Shown here one piece after another: positions 38,396 to 46,102 of a DNA stretch of 64,000 nt. Positions within the stretch are counted from its first letter, which is position 1. Each line of letters opens with the position of its first letter. This stretch comes from Jannaschia sp. GRR-S6-38 (GTDB lineage Bacteria; Pseudomonadota; Alphaproteobacteria; Rhodobacterales; Rhodobacteraceae), in the NCBI RefSeq assembly GCF_029853695.1, contig NZ_CP122537.1:1302001-1366000 (forward strand), read 5' to 3'. The notes beneath the pieces are model-generated. The model did no database searches. It was not told the DNA's origin and saw nothing but the letters and a program-made list of their open reading frames with translations. The position numbers and the translations under genes are program-made.

Positions 38396-38971
38396 ATGAC
38401 CATCCTTCGCATCGACAGCTCGGCCCGCACCGAGGGCTCCGTCACCCGCGACCTTCTCGACCGCATCGAGGCCCGGCTCGATGGTCCCGTCACCCGCCGC
38501 GATGTCGGCGGCGAGGCGTTGCCGCAGATCACCGGCACCTGGGTCGCCTCGAACTTCACCCCGGCGGCCGAGCGCACGCCCGAACAGGCCGCCGCGCTGG
38601 CGCTCTCGGACGACCTCATCGCCGAGCTCGAAGCCGCCGATACCGTGCTGATCGGCCTGCCGATCTACAATTTCGGCGTGCCCGCCAGCCTCAAGGCCTG
38701 GATCGACCTCGTCGCCCGCGCCGGCATCACCTTCCGCTACACCGAGACCGGGCCCGAGGGCCTGCTCAAGGGCAAGCGCGCCATCGTGGCCGTGGCCTCG
38801 GGCGGCACGCGGATGGGCTCCGATGTCGATTACGCCTCGGGCTACCTGCGCCACGTGCTGGGCTTCCTCGGCATCGAGGACGTGCAATTCGTCGCCGCCG
38901 ACGAACAGGCCGTGAAGGGTGAGGAGAGCGTCGCGGAGGCGCGCGCCGAGGTCCAGAAACTGGCCGCCTGA
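38396..38971 (+). CDS. azoR: FMN-dependent NADH-azoreductase / quinone reductase
   Basis: 191-residue flavodoxin-fold enzyme that reduces quinones and azo dyes with NAD(P)H by two electrons. The N-terminal FMN phosphate loop IDSSARTEGSVTRDL (residues ~5-19), the LIGLPIYNFGVPASLKAWID motif (~84-103) and VASGGTRMG complete the flavin site. The start at 38396 follows GAAAGGG. Divergent from a LysR gene that probably controls it. Protection from electrophilic quinones is the likely role. Confidence 0.9.
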   Translation: MTILRIDSSARTEGSVTRDLLDRIEARLDGPVTRRDVGGEALPQITGTWVASNFTPAAERTPEQAAALALSDDLIAELEAADTVLIGLPIYNFGVPASLKAWIDLVARAGITFRYTETGPEGLLKGKRAIVAVASGGTRMGSDVDYASGYLRHVLGFLGIEDVQFVAADEQAVKGEESVAEARAEVQKLAA

Positions 38972-39093
38972 GCCGGAAAGGGGCGGCGATTTGTCCCCGA
39001 AGCGCCGCCCTTTCGCCTTGTCCGCCCCATGATGCCGCCCTTCTCGGGGGTCATCCCGTTATCGTGAACAATCGATGAATCGGGGGCAGACCG

Positions 39094-39585
39094 ATGACCA
39101 TGTGGAACTTCATGCGCGACGAGGCCGGCTCGGCCAATGTCGATTGGGTCGTGCTGACCGGCGCGCTGACCGGGCTCGCGCTCGGAGTGCTCGGCGTGAT
39201 CGGCGACGGGGCCGAGGACGTCTCGGTCGATATCCGCCACCAGCTCGAAACCGACATGATCTCGGCCACCTTCCTCAAGGCGTCCGGCCCGGGGATCCTG
39301 GTCAACGGGCCGCTGGCCTATGGCGCGGACGAGATCGCGACGCTGATCTCCGTCTTCAGCAGCTACGGCGCCGTGCCGCTGCAGGGCACCTATGAAAGCT
39401 ACCAGACCGAACTTGCCGCCGAGATGGCGCTGATCGAGCCCGTGCCACGCGACGTCGTCGACGAGCTCGGCGCGATCGAGGAAGCCGCCCGCCAGTCGGG
39501 CATCATCCTCGAGCCCGGCCACGGCCCGACCTACGCGGAGGCCTATACCGCCGCGACCGCAGCCGCACCCGCCCCCGGGGGCTGA
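39094..39585 (+). CDS. Flp/type IVb pilin-like protein with long C-terminal extension
   Basis: 163 residues. The N-terminus FMRDEAGSANVDWVVLTGAL matches the Flp prepilin region: basic/acidic leader, a Gly processing site, then a residue pair Asp-Trp where classic Flp pilins have Glu-Tyr, and a single helix (to about residue 36). Most family members end soon after the helix (~55-65 aa); here ~125 soluble residues follow. No tad/cpa secretion genes, no TadV peptidase and no neighbours on the same operon are seen, so it may be a minor pilin or an anchored protein exported by a tad locus elsewhere. Confidence 0.6.
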   Translation: MTMWNFMRDEAGSANVDWVVLTGALTGLALGVLGVIGDGAEDVSVDIRHQLETDMISATFLKASGPGILVNGPLAYGADEIATLISVFSSYGAVPLQGTYESYQTELAAEMALIEPVPRDVVDELGAIEEAARQSGIILEPGHGPTYAEAYTAATAAAPAPGG

Positions 39586-39597
39586 CGCCCGCCGGGC

Positions 39598-39714
39598 TTG
39601 ACTCTCCGCCCTACGCGCCATAGCCGGGCGCCCGATCCGGAAGCATCGGCCTTCCGGTCCCCGCCCATGCGGGGATCGCCCTCCGCCAGCGTTATACGCC
39701 CGCGGGGGCGTTTG
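39598..39714 (+). ncRNA. Structured, possibly transcribed interval before ffh (candidate leader or small RNA)
   Basis: TTGACT (39598-39603), 17 bases, TAGCCG (39621-39626) form a promoter-like pair. Downstream are three stem-loops in a row: CCGGAAG/CTTCCGG with 7-nt loop (39637-39657), CCCCG/CGGGG (39659-39674) and ACGCCC-GCGG-GGGCGT followed by TTTG (39696-39714). The last could end a ~80-nt transcript or sit in the ffh leader. It lacks the SRP RNA tetraloop signature. Evidence is structural only. Confidence 0.35.
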
Positions 39715-39769
39715 TGCATTGAGCCGGGCCTTCCCACATGTGGGGCGGACCGATCCGAGGAGAGACGCG

Positions 39770-41254
39770 ATGTTCGAGAGCCTGTCAGACCGCCTGGGCG
39801 GCGTCTTCGACCGCCTCACCAAGCAGGGCGCGCTGTCCGAGGACGATGTCCGCACCGCCATGCGCGAGGTTCGCGTCGCCCTGCTGGAAGCCGACGTCTC
39901 GCTCCCCGTCGCGCGCGATTTCGTCAAGCGCGTCACCGCGAAGGCCACCGGCGCCGCCGTCACCAAGTCGATCACGCCCGGCCAGCAGGTCATCAAGATC
40001 GTCCATGACGAGCTGAAGGCCGTGCTCGCCGGCGAGGAGGGCATCCCGCCCCTCAAGATCGACAACCCGCCGGCCCCGATCCTGATGGTCGGCCTGCAGG
40101 GCGGCGGCAAGACGACCACGACGGCCAAGCTCGCCAAGCGCCTGAAGGAGCGGGACGGCAAGCGCGTGCTGATGGCCTCGCTCGACGTGAACCGCCCCGC
40201 CGCGATGGAACAGCTCGCCATCCTCGGCACCCAGATCGGCGTCGACACCCTGCCCATCGTCGCCGGCCAGAAGCCCGTCGACATCGCCAAGCGCGCCAAG
40301 ACGCAGGCCGGGCTCGGCGGCTATGACGTCTACCTGCTCGACACCGCCGGCCGCCTGCAGATCGACCAGGTCCTGATGGACGAGGTCGCGCAGGTCCACG
40401 CCGCCGTCCAGCCGCGCGAGACGCTCTTGGTGGTCGACGGCCTGACCGGCCAGGTCGCCGTCGAGGTGGCCGAGGAATTCGACGCCAAGGTCGGCGTCAC
40501 CGGCGTCGTGCTGACCCGCATGGACGGCGACGGCCGCGGCGGCGCGGCGCTCTCGATGCGCGCGGTCACCGGCAAGCCCATCCGCTTCGTCGGCACCGGC
40601 GAGAAGATGGACGCGCTGGAGAGCTTCGAGCCCGACCGCATCGCCGGCCGCATCCTCGGGATGGGCGACATCGTGGCCCTGGTCGAGAAGGCCCAGGAGG
40701 TCATGGAGGTCGAGGCCCAGGATCGCATGATGAAGCGCTTCCAGAAGGGTCTGTTCAACATGAACGACCTCAGGGGCCAGCTGCAGCAGATGCAGAAGAT
40801 GGGCGGCATGGAAGGCCTGATGGGCATGATGCCCGGCATGGGCAAGATGGCCAAGCAAATGGACAAGGCCGGGCTCGACGACTCGATCCTCAAGCGCCAG
40901 ATCGCCCTGATCGACTCGATGACCAAGAAGGAGCGCGCCAACCCCGCCCTCCTCCAGGCCTCCCGCAAGAAGCGCATCGCCAAGGGCGCGGGGCTCGAGG
41001 TCTCCGAACTCAACCAGCTCCTCAAGATGCACCGCCAGATGGCGGACATGATGAAGAAGATGGGCAAGGGCGGCATGCTCAAGAAGGCGATGGCGATGAT
41101 GTCCGGCAAGGGCGGCGGCATGCCCGACCCCGGCCAGATGGACCCCGCCGCGCTGGAGGCCGCGTCCAAGCAACTGGGCGCGATGGGCGGCATGCAAGGC
41201 CTGCCCAAGGGCATGACCCTGCCCGGCGGCTTCGGCGGCATGAAGAAGAAATGA
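39770..41254 (+). CDS. ffh: Signal recognition particle protein Ffh
   Basis: 494-residue SRP54/Ffh GTPase that binds signal sequences with the SRP RNA and docks at FtsY. N domain (residues 1-~90), G domain with the P-loop GLQGGGKTTTTAKLAKRL (~103-120), DTAGR (~188) and the TKLD-equivalent TRMDGDGRGG, then the Met-rich M domain (MNDLRGQLQQMQKMGG to the Met/Gly/Lys tail). The start at 39770 follows GAGGAGAG. It overlaps the following GNAT gene by ATGA, beginning the long ffh-to-rpmE string of genes. Confidence 0.98.
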   Translation: MFESLSDRLGGVFDRLTKQGALSEDDVRTAMREVRVALLEADVSLPVARDFVKRVTAKATGAAVTKSITPGQQVIKIVHDELKAVLAGEEGIPPLKIDNPPAPILMVGLQGGGKTTTTAKLAKRLKERDGKRVLMASLDVNRPAAMEQLAILGTQIGVDTLPIVAGQKPVDIAKRAKTQAGLGGYDVYLLDTAGRLQIDQVLMDEVAQVHAAVQPRETLLVVDGLTGQVAVEVAEEFDAKVGVTGVVLTRMDGDGRGGAALSMRAVTGKPIRFVGTGEKMDALESFEPDRIAGRILGMGDIVALVEKAQEVMEVEAQDRMMKRFQKGLFNMNDLRGQLQQMQKMGGMEGLMGMMPGMGKMAKQMDKAGLDDSILKRQIALIDSMTKKERANPALLQASRKKRIAKGAGLEVSELNQLLKMHRQMADMMKKMGKGGMLKKAMAMMSGKGGGMPDPGQMDPAALEAASKQLGAMGGMQGLPKGMTLPGGFGGMKKK

Positions 41255-41646
41255 CCGCGATCACCGTCCATATCCCCACGCTCCGGACCGAGCGTCTGAC
41301 GCGGCGCGCCCACCGGCTCGCGGATTTCGACGCCTGTGCCGCGACGCTGGATTCGCCCCGCATGGTGCATGTCGACCGGCTGGACCGGCGCGACGCCTGG
41401 TTCGTCTTCTGCAACGAACTGGCCGGATGGCAGCTGCGCGGCGTCGGGCAATGGGCCGTCGACGTCACCGGCGGGCCCCATGTCGGCATCGTCGGCATCC
41501 AGCAGCCCGCGCATTTCCCCGAGCCGGAGCTGGGCTGGACCCTGCATGACGGCCACGAGGGTCAGCGCTACGCGACCGAGGCGCCCCTCCCCGCGGGCGA
41601 GACCGCCGCCGAGACCCATGTCGACCGCCACTGGGGCGCCGCATGA
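41251..41646 (+). CDS. Truncated GNAT acetyltransferase (probably inactive)
   Basis: 131 residues. The first ~112 match the RimJ/RimL-type GNAT proteins next door (IPTLRTERLTRRAHRLADFD; PEPELGWTLHDGHEGQRYATEA). After the acetyl-CoA loop the usual helix, beta strand and C-terminal ~60 residues are missing, replaced by a 20-residue unrelated tail (PLPAGETAAETHVDRHWGAA). Siblings are 171-200 aa. An internal deletion is the simplest explanation, removing part of the acetyl-CoA site. It overlaps both ffh and the NIPSNAP gene by ATGA, so it may persist because translation coupling preserves downstream expression. Confidence 0.65.
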   Translation: MTAITVHIPTLRTERLTRRAHRLADFDACAATLDSPRMVHVDRLDRRDAWFVFCNELAGWQLRGVGQWAVDVTGGPHVGIVGIQQPAHFPEPELGWTLHDGHEGQRYATEAPLPAGETAAETHVDRHWGAA

Positions 41647-41975
41647 TCACCTGCACCGTCCGATACGAGATCGACCCCGACAAGCTCGCGGATTTCGAGA
41701 CCTATGCCCGCTTCTGGCTGGCAAAGATCCCCGCCATGGGCGGCACCCATCACGGCTACCACCTGCCGCATGAGGGGCCGAACGACATCGCCTATTGCCA
41801 CTTCTCCTTCCCGTCGCTGGCCGCCTACGAGGCCTACCGCGACCGGATGCGCGCCGATCCGGACTGCGACCGCGCCTATGCCCATGCCGTCCGCACCGGC
41901 TGCATCCGCCGCTACGACCGCTCCTTCACCCGGCCCGTCCTCGACGGCGCCTCGGCAGATGAGCTGGGCCTGTGA
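41643..41975 (+). CDS. NIPSNAP-family protein
   Basis: 110-residue dimeric alpha-beta barrel of the NIPSNAP/ABM type: MITCTVRYEIDPDKLADFET, HHGYHLPHEGPNDIAYCHFS and the YRDRMRADPDCDRAY helix. Functions of bacterial members are unknown; monooxygenase-like or binding roles are suggested for the fold. It overlaps the truncated GNAT by ATGA and precedes the next GNAT by 49 bases. Confidence 0.8.
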   Translation: MITCTVRYEIDPDKLADFETYARFWLAKIPAMGGTHHGYHLPHEGPNDIAYCHFSFPSLAAYEAYRDRMRADPDCDRAYAHAVRTGCIRRYDRSFTRPVLDGASADELGL

Positions 41976-42024
41976 TCCGGCGCGCGACCATAGGCCGGCC
42001 GCCGCGCCGCGAACGGGGCTCCGC

Positions 42025-42585
42025 ATGATCGCCCCCCGCGACATCCCGGTCACGCCCGACGCCGCCCGGACGGCGGCCGCGCTGCAGCAGATCGTTCCCG
42101 TCCTGCGCACGCCGCGCACCGTGTTGCGCGCGCCGCGCCTGGGCGATTTCGAACCGCTTCAATCCATCCTTGGCAGCGCGCGCAACCTGTTCGAGGGCGG
42201 CCCGTCCACGCCCGAGGAAAGCTGGTCCGATTTCTGCGCCATGACCGCCATCTGGATTCTGCGCGGCCACGGCATGTGGACCGTGGAGACCCGCGCGGGC
42301 GACGTGGCGGGCTTCGTCATGATCGGCACCGAACCGGGCGACCGCGAACACGAACTGGGCTGGCTGATGACCGAGGCGTTCGAGGGTATGGGCCTCGCCA
42401 CCGAGGCGGCGAAGCGCGCGCGCGACCATGCCTGGACGACGCTGCGCCTGCCCAGCCTCGTGAGCTATATCGCCCCCCGCAACGCCCGCTCCGAAGCCGT
42501 GGCGCGCCGCCTCGGCGCCACGCCCGATGGCACGCTCTACGACGGCCAGATCACGATCTGGCGCCACCGGAGGCCCGGCGCATGA
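42025..42585 (+). CDS. GNAT-family N-acetyltransferase (array member 2)
   Basis: 186 residues with a complete RimJ/RimL-type fold: substrate entry TPRTVLRAPRLGDFEPLQSI, the beta-bulge strand HELGWLMTEAFEGMGLATEA (acetyl-CoA pyrophosphate loop) and the C-terminal APRNARSEAVARRLGATPDG. It has an N-terminal extension of ~30 residues relative to its neighbours. Enzymes of this type acetylate N-terminal or side-chain amines of proteins or small molecules; the substrate is unknown. Overlaps the next gene by ATGA. Confidence 0.88.
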   Translation: MIAPRDIPVTPDAARTAAALQQIVPVLRTPRTVLRAPRLGDFEPLQSILGSARNLFEGGPSTPEESWSDFCAMTAIWILRGHGMWTVETRAGDVAGFVMIGTEPGDREHELGWLMTEAFEGMGLATEAAKRARDHAWTTLRLPSLVSYIAPRNARSEAVARRLGATPDGTLYDGQITIWRHRRPGA

Positions 42586-43097
42586 TCATCCCCACGCTCA
42601 CCACGCAGCGGCTGACCCTGCGCGCCCCCGAGGCGTGCGACCACCCGGCCTATGCCGCCTTCTACGCCTCCGAGCGCAGCCACATCATCGGCGGCCCGAA
42701 GGACGAGACCGCGGCCTGGAAGATCCTGGCCAACGATCGCGGCCACTGGCCGCTGCGCGGTTTCGGCTGGTGGTCGCTCGACGCGACGCGGGACGGGGGC
42801 GCCGGTTGCGTCGGCTCCTGCGGGTTCCACCTGCCCGCCGGCCGGCCCCATGTCGAACTGGGCTGGTCGCTCTTCTCCGGCACCGGCCGCGGTTACGCGA
42901 CCGAAGCGGCCCAGGCCGCGCTCGACTGGGCCCGGGCCGAGGGCCACGCCGCGCGCTGGGGCCGCATCGTCAGCCATATCGACCGCGGCAACATCGCCTC
43001 GCAGAAGGTGGCCCAGCGCATCGGAGCGACCGACACGGGCGAGGCGCCGGCCCATGACGCGAATTGCACGATCTGGACCTACGAGATCGCCGGATGA
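42582..43097 (+). CDS. GNAT-family N-acetyltransferase (array member 3)
   Basis: 171 residues of the same RimJ/RimL-like type: LTTQRLTLRAPEACDHPAYA at the start, VELGWSLFSGTGRGYATEAA as acetyl-CoA loop, and IDRGNIASQKVAQRIGATDT near the end. Clearly a paralogue of its neighbours but with a separate substrate pocket (SERSHIIGGPKDETAAWKIL). ATGA coupling to the gene before it; 121 bases with two hairpins separate it from the next. Confidence 0.9.
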   Translation: MIIPTLTTQRLTLRAPEACDHPAYAAFYASERSHIIGGPKDETAAWKILANDRGHWPLRGFGWWSLDATRDGGAGCVGSCGFHLPAGRPHVELGWSLFSGTGRGYATEAAQAALDWARAEGHAARWGRIVSHIDRGNIASQKVAQRIGATDTGEAPAHDANCTIWTYEIAG

Positions 43098-43141
43098 CCG
43101 CACCTACTTTTCATCACGGGTCCGGATACACTTCGGAGAAC

Positions 43142-43188
43142 GCGAGAGGCGGCGCCTCTCGCCCGGCGGCACGGGGCTCGATGCCCCG
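43142..43188. repeat. Two hairpins inside the GNAT array
   Basis: GCGAGAGGC-GGC-GCCTCTCGC (43142-43162, perfect 9-bp stem) and CGGGGC-TCGAT-GCCCCG (43172-43188) lie in the only sizeable gap of the array (43098-43218). No T tracts. They may mark a transcript boundary or stabilise mRNA ends; no gene is seen in the gap. Confidence 0.55.
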
Positions 43189-43218
43189 GGCCACCGGGTT
43201 CCGCCGGGGGGCCCGCGC

Positions 43219-43734
43219 ATGACCCCGCCCGTGATCCGCACCGAGCGCCTGACTCTGCGCCCGCTGGGCCTGCGGGATTTCGAGGCGCTGGCGGCCTTCT
43301 ACGCCTCGCCGCGCTCGGGCTTCGTCGGCGGGCCGATGGACCGCGCGCAGGTCTGGCGCCACCTCGCCTGCGAAATCGGCCACTGGACGCTGCGCGGCTA
43401 CGGCCGCTTCGCCGTGGACGAGACCACGACCGACGCCTTCGTCGGCGTGGTCGGCCCCTGGAACCCCGAGGGCTGGCCCGAGCCGGAACTCGGCTGGGAC
43501 CTGATGGACGGGCACGAGGGTCGCGGCTACGCCACCGAGGCGGCGCGCGCCGCGCGCGACTGGGCCTATTCCACCGGCTGGCGCACCGCGATCAGCCTCG
43601 TGGCGCATGGCAACGACGCCTCCGCCCGCGTGGCCACGCGGCTGGGCTGCGTCTTCGAGCGCGACATGGAGCATGCCCGCTTCGGCGCGATGCAGGTGTG
43701 GCGCCACCCCGCCCCGGCGGAGGTCACCCCATGA
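43219..43734 (+). CDS. GNAT-family N-acetyltransferase (array member 4)
   Basis: 171 residues, RimJ/RimL-like. IRTERLTLRPLGLRDFEALA, then FVGGPMDRAQVWRHLACEIG, PELGWDLMDGHEGRGYATEA (acetyl-CoA loop) and AHGNDASARVATRLGCVFER. Closest by eye to the truncated first member in the HEGRGYATEA region, suggesting tandem duplication. ATGA overlap with the following gene. Confidence 0.9.
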   Translation: MTPPVIRTERLTLRPLGLRDFEALAAFYASPRSGFVGGPMDRAQVWRHLACEIGHWTLRGYGRFAVDETTTDAFVGVVGPWNPEGWPEPELGWDLMDGHEGRGYATEAARAARDWAYSTGWRTAISLVAHGNDASARVATRLGCVFERDMEHARFGAMQVWRHPAPAEVTP

Positions 43735-44333
43735 GCCGCGCCGACATCCCCGAGCTGGAAACCCGCCGCCTGCGCCTGACCGCGCCCGAGCCGTCGGATT
43801 ATCCCGATTTCAAGGCGACCTTCGCCTCCTACCGCTCGCGCTTCATGGGCGGGCCGCTCAACGCCTACGAGGCCTGGATGCTCTACGCCGCCGAGATCGG
43901 CCATTGGGACATCCGCGGCTTCGGCATGTGGATGATCCACGACAAGGCCGAGGGCCGGACGCTGGGCATGGCGGGCGGCTGGCAGCCCGCGGGCTGGCCG
44001 GCGCGCGAACTGGCCTGGATCATCTGGCCCGACGTCGCGGGCCGGGGCTACGCGCTCGAGGCGACCCATGCCGCGCGGCGCTATTTCTACGCCAATGGCT
44101 GGGACGGCGCGGTCAGCTATGTGGACCCGAAGAACCTTGATTCGATCCGGCTCTGCGAACGGCTGGGCGCCAAGCGCGACCCCGAGGCCCCGACCATCGA
44201 CGGCAGCGACGTGGTCTACCGCCATCCCGGCCCCGCCGAGCTCGCCGATACGCGGCTCTCCTGGGCCATCGACCGCGAGATCGCGCATTACGCCGATCCC
44301 AAGCTTACCCCGGAGGGCGTTCTCGTTGACTGA
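43731..44333 (+). CDS. GNAT-family N-acetyltransferase (array member 5)
   Basis: 200 residues. PELETRRLRLTAPEPSDYPD opens the domain; RELAWIIWPDVAGRGYALEA is the acetyl-CoA loop; YVDPKNLDSIRLCERLGAKR and the C-terminal VVYRHPGPAELADTR close it, with an extra ~25-residue helix at the end. This longer form resembles the GNAT genes commonly found beside ffh and trmD in this group, so it may be the ancestral copy. Coupled by ATGA to member 4. Confidence 0.9.
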   Translation: MSRADIPELETRRLRLTAPEPSDYPDFKATFASYRSRFMGGPLNAYEAWMLYAAEIGHWDIRGFGMWMIHDKAEGRTLGMAGGWQPAGWPARELAWIIWPDVAGRGYALEATHAARRYFYANGWDGAVSYVDPKNLDSIRLCERLGAKRDPEAPTIDGSDVVYRHPGPAELADTRLSWAIDREIAHYADPKLTPEGVLVD

Positions 44334-44361
44334 CCCGCTATGTCAAAACATGTCCGACGCG

Positions 44362-44394
44362 GATCACCCGTGGATCACCCGCGGATCACCCGTC
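44362..44394. repeat. Triple 11-bp direct repeat upstream of chorismate mutase
   Basis: Three tandem copies of GATCACCCG(T/C)(G/C) (44362-44372, 44373-44383, 44384-44394) with exactly one helical turn spacing. Immediately upstream is ATGT-CAAA-ACAT (44340-44351) and a TTGACT box (44326-44331) inside the end of the GNAT gene. The set lies 27 bases before the chorismate mutase start and could be a regulator-binding array. Confidence 0.6.
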
Positions 44395-44420
44395 GTTTTC
44401 CCCGCCGATCGGAGCCTCGC

Positions 44421-44717
44421 ATGACCGACGCCACCGCCCGTGCCGCCGCGTTGCTGGCCGACCACCGCGCCTCGATCGACCGGCTCGACGCGATCCTCGT
44501 CTACACGCTCGCCGAGCGCTTCGCCCGCACCCAGGCGGTGGGCAAGCTCAAGGCCGCGCATGATTTGCCCCCCTCCGATCCGGAGCGGGAGGCGCAGCAG
44601 ATCGCCCGGCTGGAAAGCCTGGCGTCGGAGGCGGGGCTCGACCCCGACTTCGCCAAGAAATTCCTCGGTTTCGTGATCGAGGAAGTCATCCGACATCACC
44701 GGAAACACCAAGCCTAA
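44421..44717 (+). CDS. AroQ-type chorismate mutase
   Basis: 98-residue all-helical chorismate mutase that turns chorismate into prephenate for phenylalanine and tyrosine synthesis. The helices HRASIDRLDAILVYTLAERF (the conserved Arg near the start and the Leu-Asp pair), VGKLKAAHDLPPSDPEREAQ (active-site Lys) and FLGFVIEEVIRHHRKHQA are typical. Start at 44421 with GGAG at 7 bases. Its position between a GNAT gene and rpsP is common in this group, so it is likely co-transcribed with ribosomal genes. Confidence 0.9.
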   Translation: MTDATARAAALLADHRASIDRLDAILVYTLAERFARTQAVGKLKAAHDLPPSDPEREAQQIARLESLASEAGLDPDFAKKFLGFVIEEVIRHHRKHQA

Positions 44718-44747
44718 CAAGACGATACACTCGAAAGGAACACCATC

Positions 44748-45188
44748 ATGGCCATGAAGATTCGTCTCGCCCGCGGCGGCTCCAAGAAGCGCCCGCATTA
44801 CTCCATCGTCGCCGCCGACAGCCGCATGGCGCGCGACGGCCGCTTCATCGAGAAGCTGGGCACCTACAACCCGCTCCTGCCCAAGGACAGCGAGGAGCGC
44901 GTGAAGATGGACATGGAGCGCGTCCAGCACTGGCTCGACCGCGGCGCCAAGCCCACCGACCGCGTCTCGCGCTTCCTCGAAGCCGCCGACGCGATGCCCA
45001 AGAAGGAGCGCGCCAACCTCAAGAAGGGCGAGCCCGGCAAGAAGGCCACCGAGCGCCTGAAGGAGCGCGCCGAGAAGGCCGCCGCCGCCGCCAGCGCCGC
45101 CGCCGAAGCGGTCGCCGAGACGGCCTCCGACGCGGCCGAGGCCGTCGTCGACGCCGTCACCCCGGACGACGAGTCGAAGTCCGAGTGA
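44748..45188 (+). CDS. rpsP: Ribosomal protein bS16 with Ala-rich extension
   Basis: 146 residues. The first ~80 are canonical S16: [61 protein letters not shown]16 helps assemble the 30S subunit. A further ~65 residues of Lys/Glu/Ala helix ([20 protein letters not shown] and onward) form a long tail seen in related species and absent in E. coli (82 aa). Ribosome site AAAGGA. The next genes rimM and trmD complete the usual operon. Confidence 0.97.
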   Translation: MAMKIRLARGGSKKRPHYSIVAADSRMARDGRFIEKLGTYNPLLPKDSEERVKMDMERVQHWLDRGAKPTDRVSRFLEAADAMPKKERANLKKGEPGKKATERLKERAEKAAAAASAAAEAVAETASDAAEAVVDAVTPDDESKSE

Positions 45189-45245
45189 CCCCGCAGGCCG
45201 GGGTGGCGCTTGCCGCCCCGGCCCGCATTCGGCAAGGATGCCCCG

Positions 45246-45518
45246 ATGTCCGGATTGACCCTCTTCGCAATGCTCTGGATCGCGGTGCCCTTCATCGGCG
45301 GCGCGATGATGGTGCAGACGCGCTGGATGGGCCTGTTCTGGCCCGGCGCCGGCGTCATGATCGCCGGGGTCGCGGCCTGGGTCGTGGGCTATCTCGCCTT
45401 CGACGCGGTCAACCGCGAGGCCGATCTCTGCGCCGACCGCGCGCATCCGGCCTATGTCGGCCCCGACCATCCCGACTGCATCGCGGCGCGCGCCCGCGTG
45501 GATCGCTGGCTGCCATGA
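45246..45518 (+). CDS. Small two-helix membrane protein of unknown function
   Basis: 90 residues from ATG 45246. Two hydrophobic segments (LTLFAMLWIAVPFIGGAMMV, residues ~4-23; FWPGAGVMIAGVAAWVVGYL, ~30-49) are followed by a short soluble tail with two cysteines (DLCADRAH, HPDCIAAR). It overlaps the rimM start by ATGA, so it is translated with RimM. I do not recognise a family. An ATG at 45210 is a less likely start. Confidence 0.6.
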   Translation: MSGLTLFAMLWIAVPFIGGAMMVQTRWMGLFWPGAGVMIAGVAAWVVGYLAFDAVNREADLCADRAHPAYVGPDHPDCIAARARVDRWLP

Positions 45519-46054
45519 AGGACCATGTCTGCCTGGGTGCGATCACCGGCAGCTACGGCGTGCGCGGCGAGGCCCGGGTGAAGAGCTTCTGCTCCGATCC
45601 CTCCGCCATCGGCGATTACGGGCCGCTCACCGACGACACGGGCCGCAGCTACAGCCTCACCGTGATCCGCCCGGTCAAGGGTGGCTACGCCGTGCGGCTG
45701 TCGGGCGTGCCCCACAAGGAGGCCGCCGATGCCCTGCGCGGCCAGCGCCTCTGGGCGCCGCGCGCCGCCCTGCCGGAGCCGGCCGAGGACGAGTTCTACC
45801 ATTCCGACCTGATCGGCCTCGCCGCCGTCGACACCGGCGGCGCCGATCTGGGCCGCGTCCATGCCGTCCACGATCACGGCGCGGGCGATTTGCTGGAGCT
45901 TCGGCCGAAGGGCGGCGCGCCGGTCCTCGTGCCCTTCACGCGCGCCATCGTGCCCACCGTCGACCTGGCCGCGCGCCGCATCGTCATCGACCCGCCGCGC
46001 GGGTTGCTCGACGATGACGAGACGGCCGATGCCGAGGACGCGCCGGAACAATAG
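45515..46054 (+). CDS. rimM: 16S rRNA processing protein RimM
   Basis: 179-residue RimM, which binds S19 and aids maturation of the 30S head. N-terminal barrel KDHVCLGAITGSYGVRGEAR (residues 2-21) and the PRC-barrel C-terminal half beginning at EFYHSDLIGLAAVDTGGADL, ending in IVIDPPRGLLDDDE. Its start overlaps the small membrane gene (ATGA). The acidic tail DDDETADAEDAPEQ is typical. Confidence 0.95.
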   Translation: MKDHVCLGAITGSYGVRGEARVKSFCSDPSAIGDYGPLTDDTGRSYSLTVIRPVKGGYAVRLSGVPHKEAADALRGQRLWAPRAALPEPAEDEFYHSDLIGLAAVDTGGADLGRVHAVHDHGAGDLLELRPKGGAPVLVPFTRAIVPTVDLAARRIVIDPPRGLLDDDETADAEDAPEQ

Positions 46055-46102
46055 ATGACAGCCGGCGGTTGGGACGCGAACGTAACCCGATCGGAGACCG
46101 CA

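Noticed and set aside
39627..39715. SRP RNA (4.5S) in the gap before ffh.
   Set aside because: The conserved GGAAGGAAGCAG-type apical segment is absent; only simple hairpins are seen.
44362..44394. Possible start of a CRISPR array (direct repeats).
   Set aside because: Units of 11 bp follow each other without spacers, and no cas gene is present.
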